A stretch of DNA of 64,000 nt. It comes from Hyaloperonospora brassicae (Eukaryota; Oomycota; Peronosporomycetes; Peronosporales; Peronosporaceae). Each line of letters starts with the position of its first letter. Positions within the stretch are counted from its first letter, which is position 1. Of the stretch, positions 9,817-19,034 are shown in pieces. Below the pieces are notes generated by a model that made no database searches, had not been told where the DNA came from, and worked only from the letters and a program-made list of their open reading frames with translations. The position numbers and the translations under genes were made by a program. The stretch lies in contig CANTFL010001484.1 in NCBI GenBank assembly GCA_947650285.1, positions 186,001-250,000 of the forward strand, given 5' to 3'.

Positions 9817-10207
9817 TGTAACGGGGCACACCCTTGCGTGATCTTAACGCAAGGGCTTAGGTGCCCCGACAGACGTACACGAGGCAAACGAGGAAGCGTA
9901 GACAAGGGAATAGTAAAACTGTTGTATTAATACAGTTAAGTTCTATAACTACTGTCTCTCTGTTTGACTTAACTTAATTAAGTTAATATAACTGAGTGTG
10001 TAATGACGTCTCGTCACCACTCATTGCGCGCGTCCTGCGGCAATTGGTGGGTTGATATCGTCAAGATATCAACCAATAAGCAGACCCTTTGGTCGCTTCA
10101 CCAATATCACCACTTTGGTGATGTTGTTCAAAGAATATTCAACTTCATATTCTTTATTGTCACTTTCCTTAACGTGACAATTCCATGTAACGGGCTGCCC
10201 CGTTACA
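9817..10207 (-). repeat. 5' LTR of family-1 element
   Basis: 391 bp, same TGTAACGGGG/CCCCGTTACA ends as 2221-2614. By eye the two LTRs differ at roughly 35-45 positions plus small indels. In both, changes fall mostly in loops or spacers while the stems of the main hairpins are largely kept. Confidence 0.93.
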
Positions 10208-10590
10208 ATAAAGGCGAAACACCACCACCAATTTACTGGGGATTTTGTCATTTTTAGATTGCGACAAGATCATATAAATGGAATGAGGCAGTCGATACAT
10301 TTCTGAAGGTCTCTAGCATGCGTCTATTGATGGGTGCATTGTTTACATTAATGGTGTATAATGCATCTTGTAATATTATTGTTTACAATTGTTTCCGTCT
10401 TGTAATACATTATATTCTTGTATTGTTTGGATGATTTTTTCTCATCGAAGGGCGCTTTATTTAATCTTCATGATTATCTGGCTTTTGCGGCTTTCCTGAG
10501 CTAATTATTGGTGGTTGGCGCTGCGTGACCGAATTTTGGTCATTTCGAGATCCCCCTTCAGAATCGACAACAACACCGCTAACGACGAGC
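10208..10590 (+). promoter_or_regulatory. Upstream region of effector copy 2 with Inr-like motif
   Basis: AT-rich 380 bp between the family-1 LTR and the effector ATG. TCATTTC at 10540-10546 is the Inr-like motif, 45 bp before the ATG. From about 10483 rightwards it matches 1-109 of copy 1 with a few substitutions and a one-base length change; 10208-10482 has no counterpart in the window because copy 1 begins at the window edge. T-rich repeats of CTTGTAAT lie at 10370-10430. No gene is seen. Confidence 0.5.
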
Positions 10591-11829
10591 ATGTGCCCCT
10601 ATTCGTTACTGCTCTTCGTTTCCACTACAATTCTGATACATCTCACATGTACATGGGGTGCTTCCGGGTCCTCGATGTCGAAGGTCAACGTCACCACTGA
10701 CTTCGCTCTCTTCAATGACGACAGCAACGAGGTTCCTGTCAACTTAATGTCGAAGGCAAAGGAATCTGGGGAAGAGGAAGAAAGGGTGCTAAAGGAGATC
10801 TCGAGCGAGCGAATAAAAACGTTTCTGGAGGCCCTCTACGAATACCGCAACGGGCACATGATCGCCCCAGCTAGTTGGAGTCGAGTGATCAGCGAGGATG
10901 AGGGACTGTTACAGCACGTGTACGCGCTGCACTCTGCGGAGTACGAGCAGAAGAGTGCAGCGATGCCAGAAAATTTAAACGTGGATGTACCAATCTTCGG
11001 AGAATATATATCAAGTGCTAAAAAGCTGGTCGAAAACTCCAGAATGACGGAGCTGTCGCGGACCCTAGCCGGTACGGAAACAGGACGTTTTATCGAAGGC
11101 TTGAGGTCAATTGGTTACTTCAGCGAATTTAGTATCGGCCGCGTGCGGGCGCTGACAAAGTTTCTCGATGGATTGAACGCGCAAACGGGTTCGGAGTACA
11201 ACGTGTTCGAGATACTTTCGCAAGGCGTTGGCGGCCTCGACAAAGTCGCATTCTTTTTGTCGTCTTCGAAATTGAGTCCTCTTACTAGTAAGGATGCAAC
11301 AGCGATTCAAAAGGACTTGCTCATGTGGTTGCGAGACGTTAAAGGAAAGTCCTTTGATGATGTTGCAGTCTTGCTGGGGTTCGCAACGCTGCCGGTGAAT
11401 AGCTTGACCTTCGAAAACATGGATACTTTGATCGCATACGTTGCACTGCGCGACAACCTGAAGTACAATCGGGCCCGCTCGGTAGCGCTTTTTCATCTAA
11501 GACAAATGTTGGGCGATTTCATAGTCACTAATTCAATTTTGAACGGGATGGAAGAGGTTCAGTCTGCCAAGTCGTTTCTAAGAGGAGTTCATGACACAGG
11601 CGTTGCATCGGCGGGCAAGGAGGACAACGCATTCGCCATAAAGCTTCAGCATGATTTGTGGACTCAATGGTTCGAGCATGGCCTCATTTTGAAGGACCCG
11701 GACCAGGACCTTCGTTACGTACCACGTGAGCTCAAAGAGCGCGTTGTCACTGCATTCAATGCGTATATTCAAGCTGCAAACAAGGCGTACTGGAAGAATC
11801 ATTTGACGTTGAGACCCCCGGGCACTTGA
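10591..11829 (+). CDS. Secreted EER/LWY-type effector candidate, copy 2
   Basis: 412 aa, same domains as copy 1: signal peptide 1-23, EEEER at 61-65, LWY-like module about 240-300, no RXLR. By eye only three bases differ from copy 1 in the coding region. All three are G in copy 1 and A in copy 2, and all change the protein (V14I in the signal peptide, D293N, D314N). The ATG at 10591 is preferred over in-frame non-ATG codons upstream because copy 1 is out of frame there. Both copies look intact and expressible. The E(z)-derived pseudogene follows after about 20 bp. Confidence 0.8.
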   Translation: MCPYSLLLFVSTTILIHLTCTWGASGSSMSKVNVTTDFALFNDDSNEVPVNLMSKAKESGEEEERVLKEISSERIKTFLEALYEYRNGHMIAPASWSRVISEDEGLLQHVYALHSAEYEQKSAAMPENLNVDVPIFGEYISSAKKLVENSRMTELSRTLAGTETGRFIEGLRSIGYFSEFSIGRVRALTKFLDGLNAQTGSEYNVFEILSQGVGGLDKVAFFLSSSKLSPLTSKDATAIQKDLLMWLRDVKGKSFDDVAVLLGFATLPVNSLTFENMDTLIAYVALRDNLKYNRARSVALFHLRQMLGDFIVTNSILNGMEEVQSAKSFLRGVHDTGVASAGKEDNAFAIKLQHDLWTQWFEHGLILKDPDQDLRYVPRELKERVVTAFNAYIQAANKAYWKNHLTLRPPGT

Positions 11830-11849
11830 CCATCGGTGACTTACATCCA

Positions 11850-14360
11850 TGGGAAGCGACGCAGGTAGAGCGCAGCTATCAGTTGCGGCTAGATTAAGTC
11901 TTGTTGCAGTTTTTACAGAGCGTTGCTGCACCCCGCATCGTACCGCGGTAAATTTTTCGGTAGCAGCCCATTAAGAATAATTTGTGATTAAGAACATGGT
12001 GCCGTTGAATTTAGGCTGCAACAGCCCTCGTTTGGAAGTCTTGTGACGATGCTTTTGGGCCTTTCATATTCCGATTGCATCGTCCTGTCTACTCAATGTT
12101 GTTGATAGCCGGTTGAATGTTGGCGCTGTCCCTGTCGCTTCTCTAGATGACACTGGTACACTGGCTGAGCCCTACTTGATGGTGAAAGCCTCGGCAAGCT
12201 CCTTAGTATTTCTCATCCATATTTCTGGATAAAATCGACAAATTACGAAGCGATGAAAGCCGCCTCGTCAGCTACTTGGTTGCTTTACATCCCTTGACCA
12301 TTCAGCCATGTCACCAAAGAAACATGTGACTACTCTGCTAGAAGATCACCACGATATTTTGACCAAGTAAGCCCCACGAAAGAAGCACAGACTTGTGTTA
12401 GTGTGACCGGTGCGGACGCGACTACATTTTGGAGTCTGTCCATCCAGAATAGACTTGCTGAGTACACAGGGCACTTTGTTCCTGTGGCGCCGACGTTATC
12501 ATTGATGTTCCACTTCCCTGCAGAGGCACGCGTTGTGGACCCAAAACTCAAGACAGTGACGCGCTCGTGCCGTTAAGACGATGCAGGAAACATGACGTTT
12601 CATATTGTTCGAGAAAGGATGAGTTGATCCGAGAAAAGAGGCAATGTCGGCGCCGACCCGAGTTGATCATGTCAAGAAATCCGACAGCTCCAGAAGTATG
12701 CGATAAGCATATGGGTGTGCGCTAAGCTGCCATGATGCGGAATCCAGAATCTGGCGCTGTATAGACAGCCGGTAGCAGACATATTGGTCGGTGGGTGCAA
12801 CCGGCGAAGAGGCACAAACGGCAGACGAGCCATGGGGCTGAAGACGGATTGGCATGGTTTGTGCTGCGGCTAGCTCCAAATTGTCCTGAGCGACATGGAC
12901 CAGGTACATCGAGCACGAAAGACAGATATCATCATCATCCAGGCGTTCACGGCCTACAGCGAGCTAAAGAAGCTGCACGACTCAAGCAGCGAGTGCAGCA
13001 ACATCCGAGCGTTGCAGCCGACGTCAAATAGCCGGAGACGTCATCATTGTCTGAGGCAACCAGACGGAACCCTGCGTCAACGCTTGCAGGCACCGAACAG
13101 CAGCATCGAGTACAGGATTGTAGATGGTTCGTGAGGACCACATCGATGGGCACAGCAGCGCTAGGTCGCCCGGAAGAAACTCTTCTAACGAGCTGGCACA
13201 TGAATGTTGTGTATCATTTTATCCAAGTGTGCCATACATGTGCTTGTCATGATCACGGCGCAGACCATCCAGTATCGACCAGGCGCGTGAATGGCGCGTG
13301 CTTTCGTGTCCGGTTGGTGCCATCCACGTCAGCAGCCAACGGAGAATCCTCTTCTTATATTAATGGATGATAACGTGATTCTTCCGGGTAACGGAGTGAA
13401 CGACAAGCAAGGCTGCGATCATTGAATTGGACAGGAGGGGACGTCGTGACAAATTGCTGTGCAACCGCGGCAATGTGCACTAGGAATAGAGCGGGATCAG
13501 CAGTGATGCGGAGTGGTGTCAACGACGTCAGTTCGTGACGATAGATGATAGTGATCCTTTCGAGTGCTTTGACACTGTACATGAACTGCTGATGGCGGCC
13601 AAGATGCGTTTGTACCTGTCGACGCGTAGAGCAAACAGGCCGTAACGGTGTGTCGGAAGCATTGGTGATTGGCGTGCCATCGAGAACGAGGTAGTCATCA
13701 ACGGAAGTAGCGCTCATACGACAACCCCGCGAGGTGATGGACGATAACTAAAGCTTGCCTCCGGCTTATGTCAGCGCTTTGGCTTCCGTATAGAATCGCA
13801 CGATGAGTGAAGTGCGGACAGGCTACCAACGAGTATCAGCGGGTAACGGCGGAGGAAAGATGGGACGTCGGAGCACAAATGAAAGCAGGAGTAGGAGTCA
13901 TGCGGAAATCCACAAGTTGCTACAAAGCACTCGCGGTCAGCGAGTATAGAACCGCGGAACAGGGACCTACGAGCACAAGCATTGCATGCACCAAGGCTTG
14001 TGCGACTCCGTTCGCTGCTCTTGCATGAAATGCGACCACGTGTGTGTGAAGGCGTGCGCGTGCTCCCGCGAAGGCCGAATCGGTACGTTCGATGTGTCAA
14101 AAGGAGATGACAAACACAATGAACCGGGTGCATCGACTAGCAATGCCAAGCTCTGGACGTCAAGGTCAGCCTCCGTTGACGGATGGGCTTACGAAATTCC
14201 GTTTGATGCTGATTGGGCGCTTTGTGTTTAATATGTTGAAGGGTGTGCTCGTGCGCTTGCTTAATGCGGCACGAGTTACGGTCCATGTTAATTTTCGTCT
14301 ATGTAATCCTGGCGCTTGCATTACACATGGTGAAACAGGGTGAGCCCGTTGCATAAAAAT
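11850..14360 (+). pseudogene. Decayed copy of the E(z) methyltransferase gene
   Basis: Diverged, frame-broken copy of about 51620-54200. Matching landmarks: the intron-1 acceptor (about 12138), TACAGCGAGCTAAAGAAG (12956; 52740 in the intact gene), a CHTCACHDHG stretch for the first Cys cluster (about 13230), and the start of the CXC domain (13984-14070: HQGLCDSVRCSCMKC then KACACSRE). Intron sequence is included, so the copy was made at DNA level. The second half of CXC and the SET domain are missing; it ends where a fossil LTR begins. It cannot encode a methyltransferase. The first 850 bp recur at 1370-2220. Confidence 0.75.
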
Positions 14361-14394
14361 TGATACGAATGTTGAGTTTTATCGATTTAGATAA

Positions 14395-14936
14395 TCGTCA
14401 ATCAACATCACTCGAGAAGAGGTGATGCAGGCGGAATATTATCCTCAAGGGTAATGTCCTTGGGTGCTCCACTATTTGGTGATGTGGACCACATCAACAA
14501 AATCAACCACCGACCGCTGCTGGAGGTGCGCAGTGGGTGGTGAGAAAGAAGAGACCCACATAGGAGATGGTAGTTTACTATAGTTAGACCAAGACAAAGA
14601 TGATTTACAAAGAAACATACCTATGTGAAATAACCGTTCTACTTTGCTCTCAGACAGAGCTTTCGTGTTCTGTTTGCTTCGGTTTCGCTTTCTCGCCACG
14701 TGTACGTGACGTCAGGAGCACGCAGCCTTATGTTCAGCCAACAGAAGGTCTTGCCAGTCGTCTGGCAAGAGCGTGCCCTGTTACACCTAGTAGCGCTTCG
14801 TAGTCCTCAAAGCGACCACAACCACCTTATTCAGCATAACCATGTTGGATGAGGAGGAGAGATTTCACGCCACGCGTGAAGGCTTTATCCATTTGAGTGA
14901 CATCGAATGGAGTGCTGTAGAACGCATGGGTTCTAC
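14395..14936 (+). mobile_element. Fossil family-1 element: diverged 5' LTR and gag start
   Basis: An LTR-like stretch to 14785 ending in CCCTGTTACA, a PBS-like segment, then from ATG 14842 a gag start reading MLDEEERFHATREGFIHLSDIEW, clearly related to the family-1 gag at 9772. It is cut at 14937 by the family-2 LTR just after the hairpin GTAGAAC...GTTCTAC. The rest of gag is not found in the window. Hairpins typical of family 1 are present. Confidence 0.75.
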
Positions 14937-16345
14937 TGTGGAGAAGCGCAAAGGAATGACGATGTAAAGTGTGGATCGCGCCTCCTTAATTAAGCGCGAG
15001 ATCGATTTGATTGGTGGAGTGCTCTCGGAGATAGGCCCGTTGGCACGAGGAATGTGTCTAAACGACTGAGTGACAGAAAAAGACGGTTGGAGTTATGCGA
15101 ATTGATCTACCTTAAGTTTTAAGAAGGAGTATAGTCAAGGATCGATGATTGACCGATCACGATCCGCGATCGAAGGTTTGGATCACCAAAGTACAAGGAC
15201 CGGATCGCTTAAGGGGTAAACATCAATTGGAAATTTGGGTCGCTAACGACAATGGAAGATAGGTGGATATGGAAGCAAGCTGAAAGGGTAGATCGTCAGG
15301 ATAATCAAGTATGCGAAGTTTCGGAAGTGACGGCGATCCTACCTTGGATACCCGATCGAAGATGCAACCGTTCGACCATGATCTATCCTGGGTGTGTACT
15401 TATGATCGGTGTCGACACATAACTGTGTGGTCACATATTTGGCGTGGACACATAGTTGGTGTGGCTCACATACCGCGATCAACTATCCCAATGATACACC
15501 CGAGCGATCCACCACCTAGCGATCCACTTTGGAGCGATCCACGGGAGACATGATCGGCGTGGACACATGATCGAGGTGGATCACATAATTGATATGGATC
15601 ACATACCGCGATCCACTACCTCGCGATCCACTACCTCGCGACCCATTGCACCGCGATACACTTTACCGCGATCCACTATGAAGTGTCTGCTATGGACCAC
15701 ATGAGGCAAGAAGTGAATTACATAGACAGGCGGTGCACAACAGTTGACCTAGCTAACAGGTACGCATAGTCATAGGGTTTAGATTTGGTTGGTTGACATT
15801 AAACAGAATTGAATTTGCAACGAAAGACACGCGTCGACTTCTCCCGGGCAGGATCTTTGGCCTCCCTTTGAATAGATAATCACCCACGTCTCAGCGAACT
15901 TCGCCCTTGGATCGTTTGACCAGGCGGAAAGTCAATTCTCACCCCCCATCAACTGCGATGGAACCGGTGAACCTTACGGTTCAGATTCAAGATCGCGAGA
16001 CGGCTCAAGAGGTCAGAAGGCTCGCGGATCAAGCATCACCCCTGGCAAAGGCGACTCTGGGAGAGCGCACGAGTGTACTTGCGATCGATCGAAGAATTTC
16101 CACGCGATCCGCCCCTACGTTTGACCGAGTGTAGAATTTCCACCCGATCAACCTGTCCCTAAGACGGTCAATTTCAGCTTCAGCTCAAGTCCGTCAAGAA
16201 AAGCGCAACCCGAACCACTGACGGGTACACAGGGTGAGCAAGAAGACACAAAGCACGGAATCGGGGTACCCCTCCGTTATTCGGTCGTCCGGGCGCCAGT
16301 GGAGAGTCGGGATCACAAGCAAATTGTGATCACCACTCCACCACA
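14937..16345 (+). repeat. 5' LTR of family-2 copy A
   Basis: TGTGGAGAAGCG at the start and CTCCACCACA at the end (TG...CA, with TGTGG/CCACA inverted ends). 1409 bp, about 400 bp longer than the other two LTRs because its U3 carries a longer repeat field (about 15200-15680). Conserved from 15690 (TGTCTGCTATGGACCACATG) to the end with 27190-27890 and, inverted, 37954-38610. Confidence 0.75.
15390..15682 (+). repeat. Two interleaved short tandem repeats in U3 of copy A LTR
   Basis: About seven imperfect units of GGTGTGGATCACATA (17-20 bp) followed by about eight units around GCGATCCACTACC (12-14 bp). The copy B LTR has shorter arrays of both (38615-38745, inverted). Likely promoter or enhancer repeats by position. 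Confidence 0.6.
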
Positions 16346-16346
16346 A

Positions 16347-16384
16347 TGGTGCGCGTGCCCGGATTCGAACCAGGGATTTCACCG
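16347..16384 (+). other. Extended primer-binding site, matches a tRNA 3' half
   Basis: TGGTGCGCGTGCCCGG starts one base after the LTR. Its complement reads a complete tRNA 3' end: T-arm CCTGG TTCGAAT CCGGG, acceptor strand CACGCGC, A, CCA. The match to tRNA runs well past the usual 18-nt PBS. No matching 5' acceptor strand (GCGCGTG) lies nearby, so this is not a tRNA gene. Confidence 0.7.
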
Positions 16385-16634
16385 TGAGTCCCTGAGCAAA
16401 TAGTCAAGATCAAGACTGAACCTGGGATAATCGCCAGCGGCAGAGGGATCGTCGCAGACGCGTGGAGATGAAGGATCTCCGGATCGTCAAAGTTTTGGGA
16501 GGGGCTTTGACGACAAGAAAAGAAAAGAGGAAGATTGCTCGCACGGTCCGAAAGAAAACCTCCAGCTCCCTCCTGACGCCCCTCCGAGGGCCACAGCGGA
16601 TCGCACTGCAAAGCGCGATCCGCAGGATGATAGT

Positions 16635-16889
16635 GTGAAGGGAATCCCAAACCAATTTTCATTTATATTCGATGAAATATCAGAGATGATGAAGAGAGAG
16701 ACAGGATGTTCGGAAGACATTAAGAAGCCGGATGAGGCTAAACAAGATCGAGATGTTTACAAGAACAAGCCAGCCGGATGCAAGGTCAAGACGGAGAAGA
16801 TGGATCAAGCTTCACAGTCAGTATATCGCGAAGTGAATTTTGAAGATTGGCGATTCGACGAGATCAGCCGGGAATATCATTTGCAGTAG
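16635..16889 (+). CDS. Small leader ORF of family-2 copy A
   Basis: 84 codons between PBS and gag (FIFDEISEMMKRETGCSED, then Lys/Asp-rich, ending FDEISREYHLQ). The same ORF, with one visible residue change, is in copy B (37408-37662, minus). Could be the real N-terminus of gag separated by a stop. No family recognised. Confidence 0.35.
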   Translation: MKGIPNQFSFIFDEISEMMKRETGCSEDIKKPDEAKQDRDVYKNKPAGCKVKTEKMDQASQSVYREVNFEDWRFDEISREYHLQ

Positions 16890-17097
16890 ATGAAGAGGCC
16901 GTTGTCGCGCGATCCAGTGCTTAAGACGATCAAGACAAAGCTGACCGGATCGCCACGCGGACCGATATCTGCACCTAAACCAACTTCCAACGTGTTAAAG
17001 GCGTTCCAACGTCTAATCAATCTACTAAAGGAAGCGACGTTCACTGCGGGAACGTTCAATTCATGCGCAAACTCTACTAGAGTGCAACCACGGTCGA

Positions 17098-18725
17098 GTG
17101 ATCGCTGCCGGACAGTCGCTGTTCAAGACGTTGAGTACGCTTCTAGACATACGTGACCCCGTAGACAACCCGACCCCGCCGATCGGCATCTCGGGTCAAC
17201 GGATCACACCGCGAATCACGATGGATCAAGTTCTCACGCCACATAATGATTTCTCTGAGGTGGAACACACTGGATCGTCCCGATACGCTTCAGCGGAATC
17301 AGAAGAGGACTCGAACGATTATTTCGAGATCCAACGGATGTCACTAGGACCAAGGGGTGCGGATCTGTTGCGAAAGAAATTTGAACGGAACGAGGCATAG
17401 GCGCAGGCAGGAAAGCCACAGGCGACGCAGTTCATGAACATAGTGAAATCAGATCAGGCGAATTCCTATTTTCAAGCGGCCGTGAAGAAATATGAGCTGA
17501 GACAAGCCCGTATACACGGCGGACGATCGGCTATTCACCCACCTGAATCGGAGATTGATATACCGGATATTGACATGGAGTCGATTGGATTGCGTCTTTG
17601 TAGATCGCACGATCACGATCGTGTGCGTTGTAAACAAGATATTCAGAGATTGCCACAGGTGGCAACGGCAGGGTTATCGGATGGTGGTGGGTTCGATGAC
17701 CAAAGGATTCGGATGTCTGCCATGGCCGAACTAAAATATTTTTTTGGACGAAAGAAGAATGGAGAACGGGCCAGAATCTGGATCAGTAAGGTGAAGTCGA
17801 CGTTCCTACGCGATCAGGTGCCTGACGCGGAAAATTGTCTGGTGTTCAGCGATCTACTCATGGGACCAGCGCGTGACTGGTATGACCAGCTCAGTCGCCC
17901 GACGAGGACTTCGTGGAGAGCACTCCTGGAAGGATTCATGGCCAAATACGGAGTGAATAACAGCATTTTGGTTGGGAGACTCTACTACCAAGCACGTAAG
18001 CAATCGAACGAGACTCTATTGGCGTACTTGAACCGTCTGAATGTGGCTGCGAATCCGGGCGAAGATATCGATACGAGATGGAACGTCTGCTATCCGTAAG
18101 TAAAATGTAAACCATTACATCAGTACCCTGGACAATCGCGATCGGGCGAGAATGTTGACAATTTTACGCCTTGGAGATGTAGACGATCTGGAAGAAACTC
18201 TGCAAGAATGCGAGAACATGAAAGTCCGAGAATCTCATGCCTCCATGGGGTCGAGCAAATTTCGACAGCGTCTTACTCCACCGGCGGCCCAAATGCCAGT
18301 GAAACCGGCCCGGGCTGTGAGAGCAATCCACGTGAAAAGCGAGAGTAGTGAATTAGACGTTGACTCCAGCGGATCGAATACTGGATCGACGAAATGTGTA
18401 CATGGCTGCAGCTGCGGATCGCGCTCAGAATCCGAGAAATCCACTCATTCGAAGTGAGCAAGTTGGCCGCGATCGGCACTACGATCGTGAAAAGCCTCAA
18501 ACAGTATGCAGGCACTGTGGGTCGAATAGGCATGACGATCGCGGATGTTGGAAGAGACTTAAGTGTCAGAAGTGTGGACGTAAGGGTCATCCTGCGGGCA
18601 AGTGCTACTACGTGTGTTCCGTATGCAAGGACGTCCACGATGAAGGAAAGTGCTCGATGGAACAGTTTTACAACATGATCCGTCAGTGGTATGTGTCGAT
18701 CAAGCATGCAGGGATGTTGCTGTAA
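17098..18725 (+). pseudogene. Gag and zinc knuckle of family-2 copy A
   Basis: Frame 17098-18099 is continuous except for TAG at 17398-17400. It holds a disordered acidic part, then the gag core (ELKYFFGRKKN, ARIWISKVKSTFLRD, MGPARDWYDQLSR, FMAKYGV, YQARKQSNETLLAYLNRLN). The frame stops at 18099; the protein goes on in a second frame from about 18110 (LRLGDVDDLEETLQECENMK) and a third from 18360 with two knuckle-like Cys clusters, CRHCGSNRHDDRGCWKRLKC and CQKCGRKGHPAGKC. Copies B and C share these breaks. Confidence 0.8.
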
Positions 18726-19034
18726 CAAGCCAAAAACATGCTACATTAGAACGCTCGCTAGGTTGGAATCTGGTACGAGCCGAGCGTTCTAGGCTCTGCA
18801 TCAATGCATTTGTGCAGAGGAAGTGGGTCAACGGAGGCGAGGACAAGCAGGATGATCGGCAAAATACATGTGAATCTTCAAACTGTCTGCGTTCCATTTT
18901 GAGTGTTAGACGACGACATGATGAGTACGCCGGGTCACCCACCAACATGAAACTTGTCTTAGCACCAGGCGAGTTAAGGGGATACTGTAAATACCATACA
19001 CCAGGAAAATGGTTCTAGCAAGCTAAAGTGATTG

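Larger units (their letters stand above)
2221..10207 (-). mobile_element. Family-1 Ty3/Gypsy chromodomain element, 8.0 kb, disabled
   Basis: Element read on the minus strand: 5' LTR 9817-10207, PBS 9801-9814, gag 9772-8612, protease 8532-7714, RT 7361-6603, RNase H about 6600-6016, integrase 6015-4154, chromodomain 4013-3708, polypurine tract 2626-2615, 3' LTR 2614-2221. Domain order PR-RT-RH-IN is Gypsy-type and the chromodomain is as in chromoviruses. Gag has an in-frame TAG, RNase H has three stops and the integrase tail has frameshifts, so it cannot move alone. An unrelated plus-strand gene occupies 2746-4353. The LTRs differ at roughly one site in ten, far more than the duplicated flanks. 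Left flank (tatgc) and right flank (ataaa) do not form a target-site duplication. The entire element is packed with short inverted repeats (see findings). Confidence 0.9.

Noticed and set aside
2221..10207. CRISPR-like or regular direct-repeat array as the cause of the hairpins
   Set aside because: The inverted repeats all differ in sequence, spacing is irregular and the genome is eukaryotic.
2216..10212. Target-site duplication for the family-1 element
   Set aside because: tatgc and ataaa do not match at any offset tried.
1..14360. RIP-type repeat mutation as the cause of stops in the elements
   Set aside because: A few G-to-A changes fit, but there is no broad CpA depletion or transition excess by eye, and oomycetes are not known to have RIP.
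16347..16420. A tRNA gene
   Set aside because: T-arm and acceptor 3' strand with CCA are present, but there is no 5' acceptor strand, D-arm or convincing anticodon arm. It sits at the PBS position.
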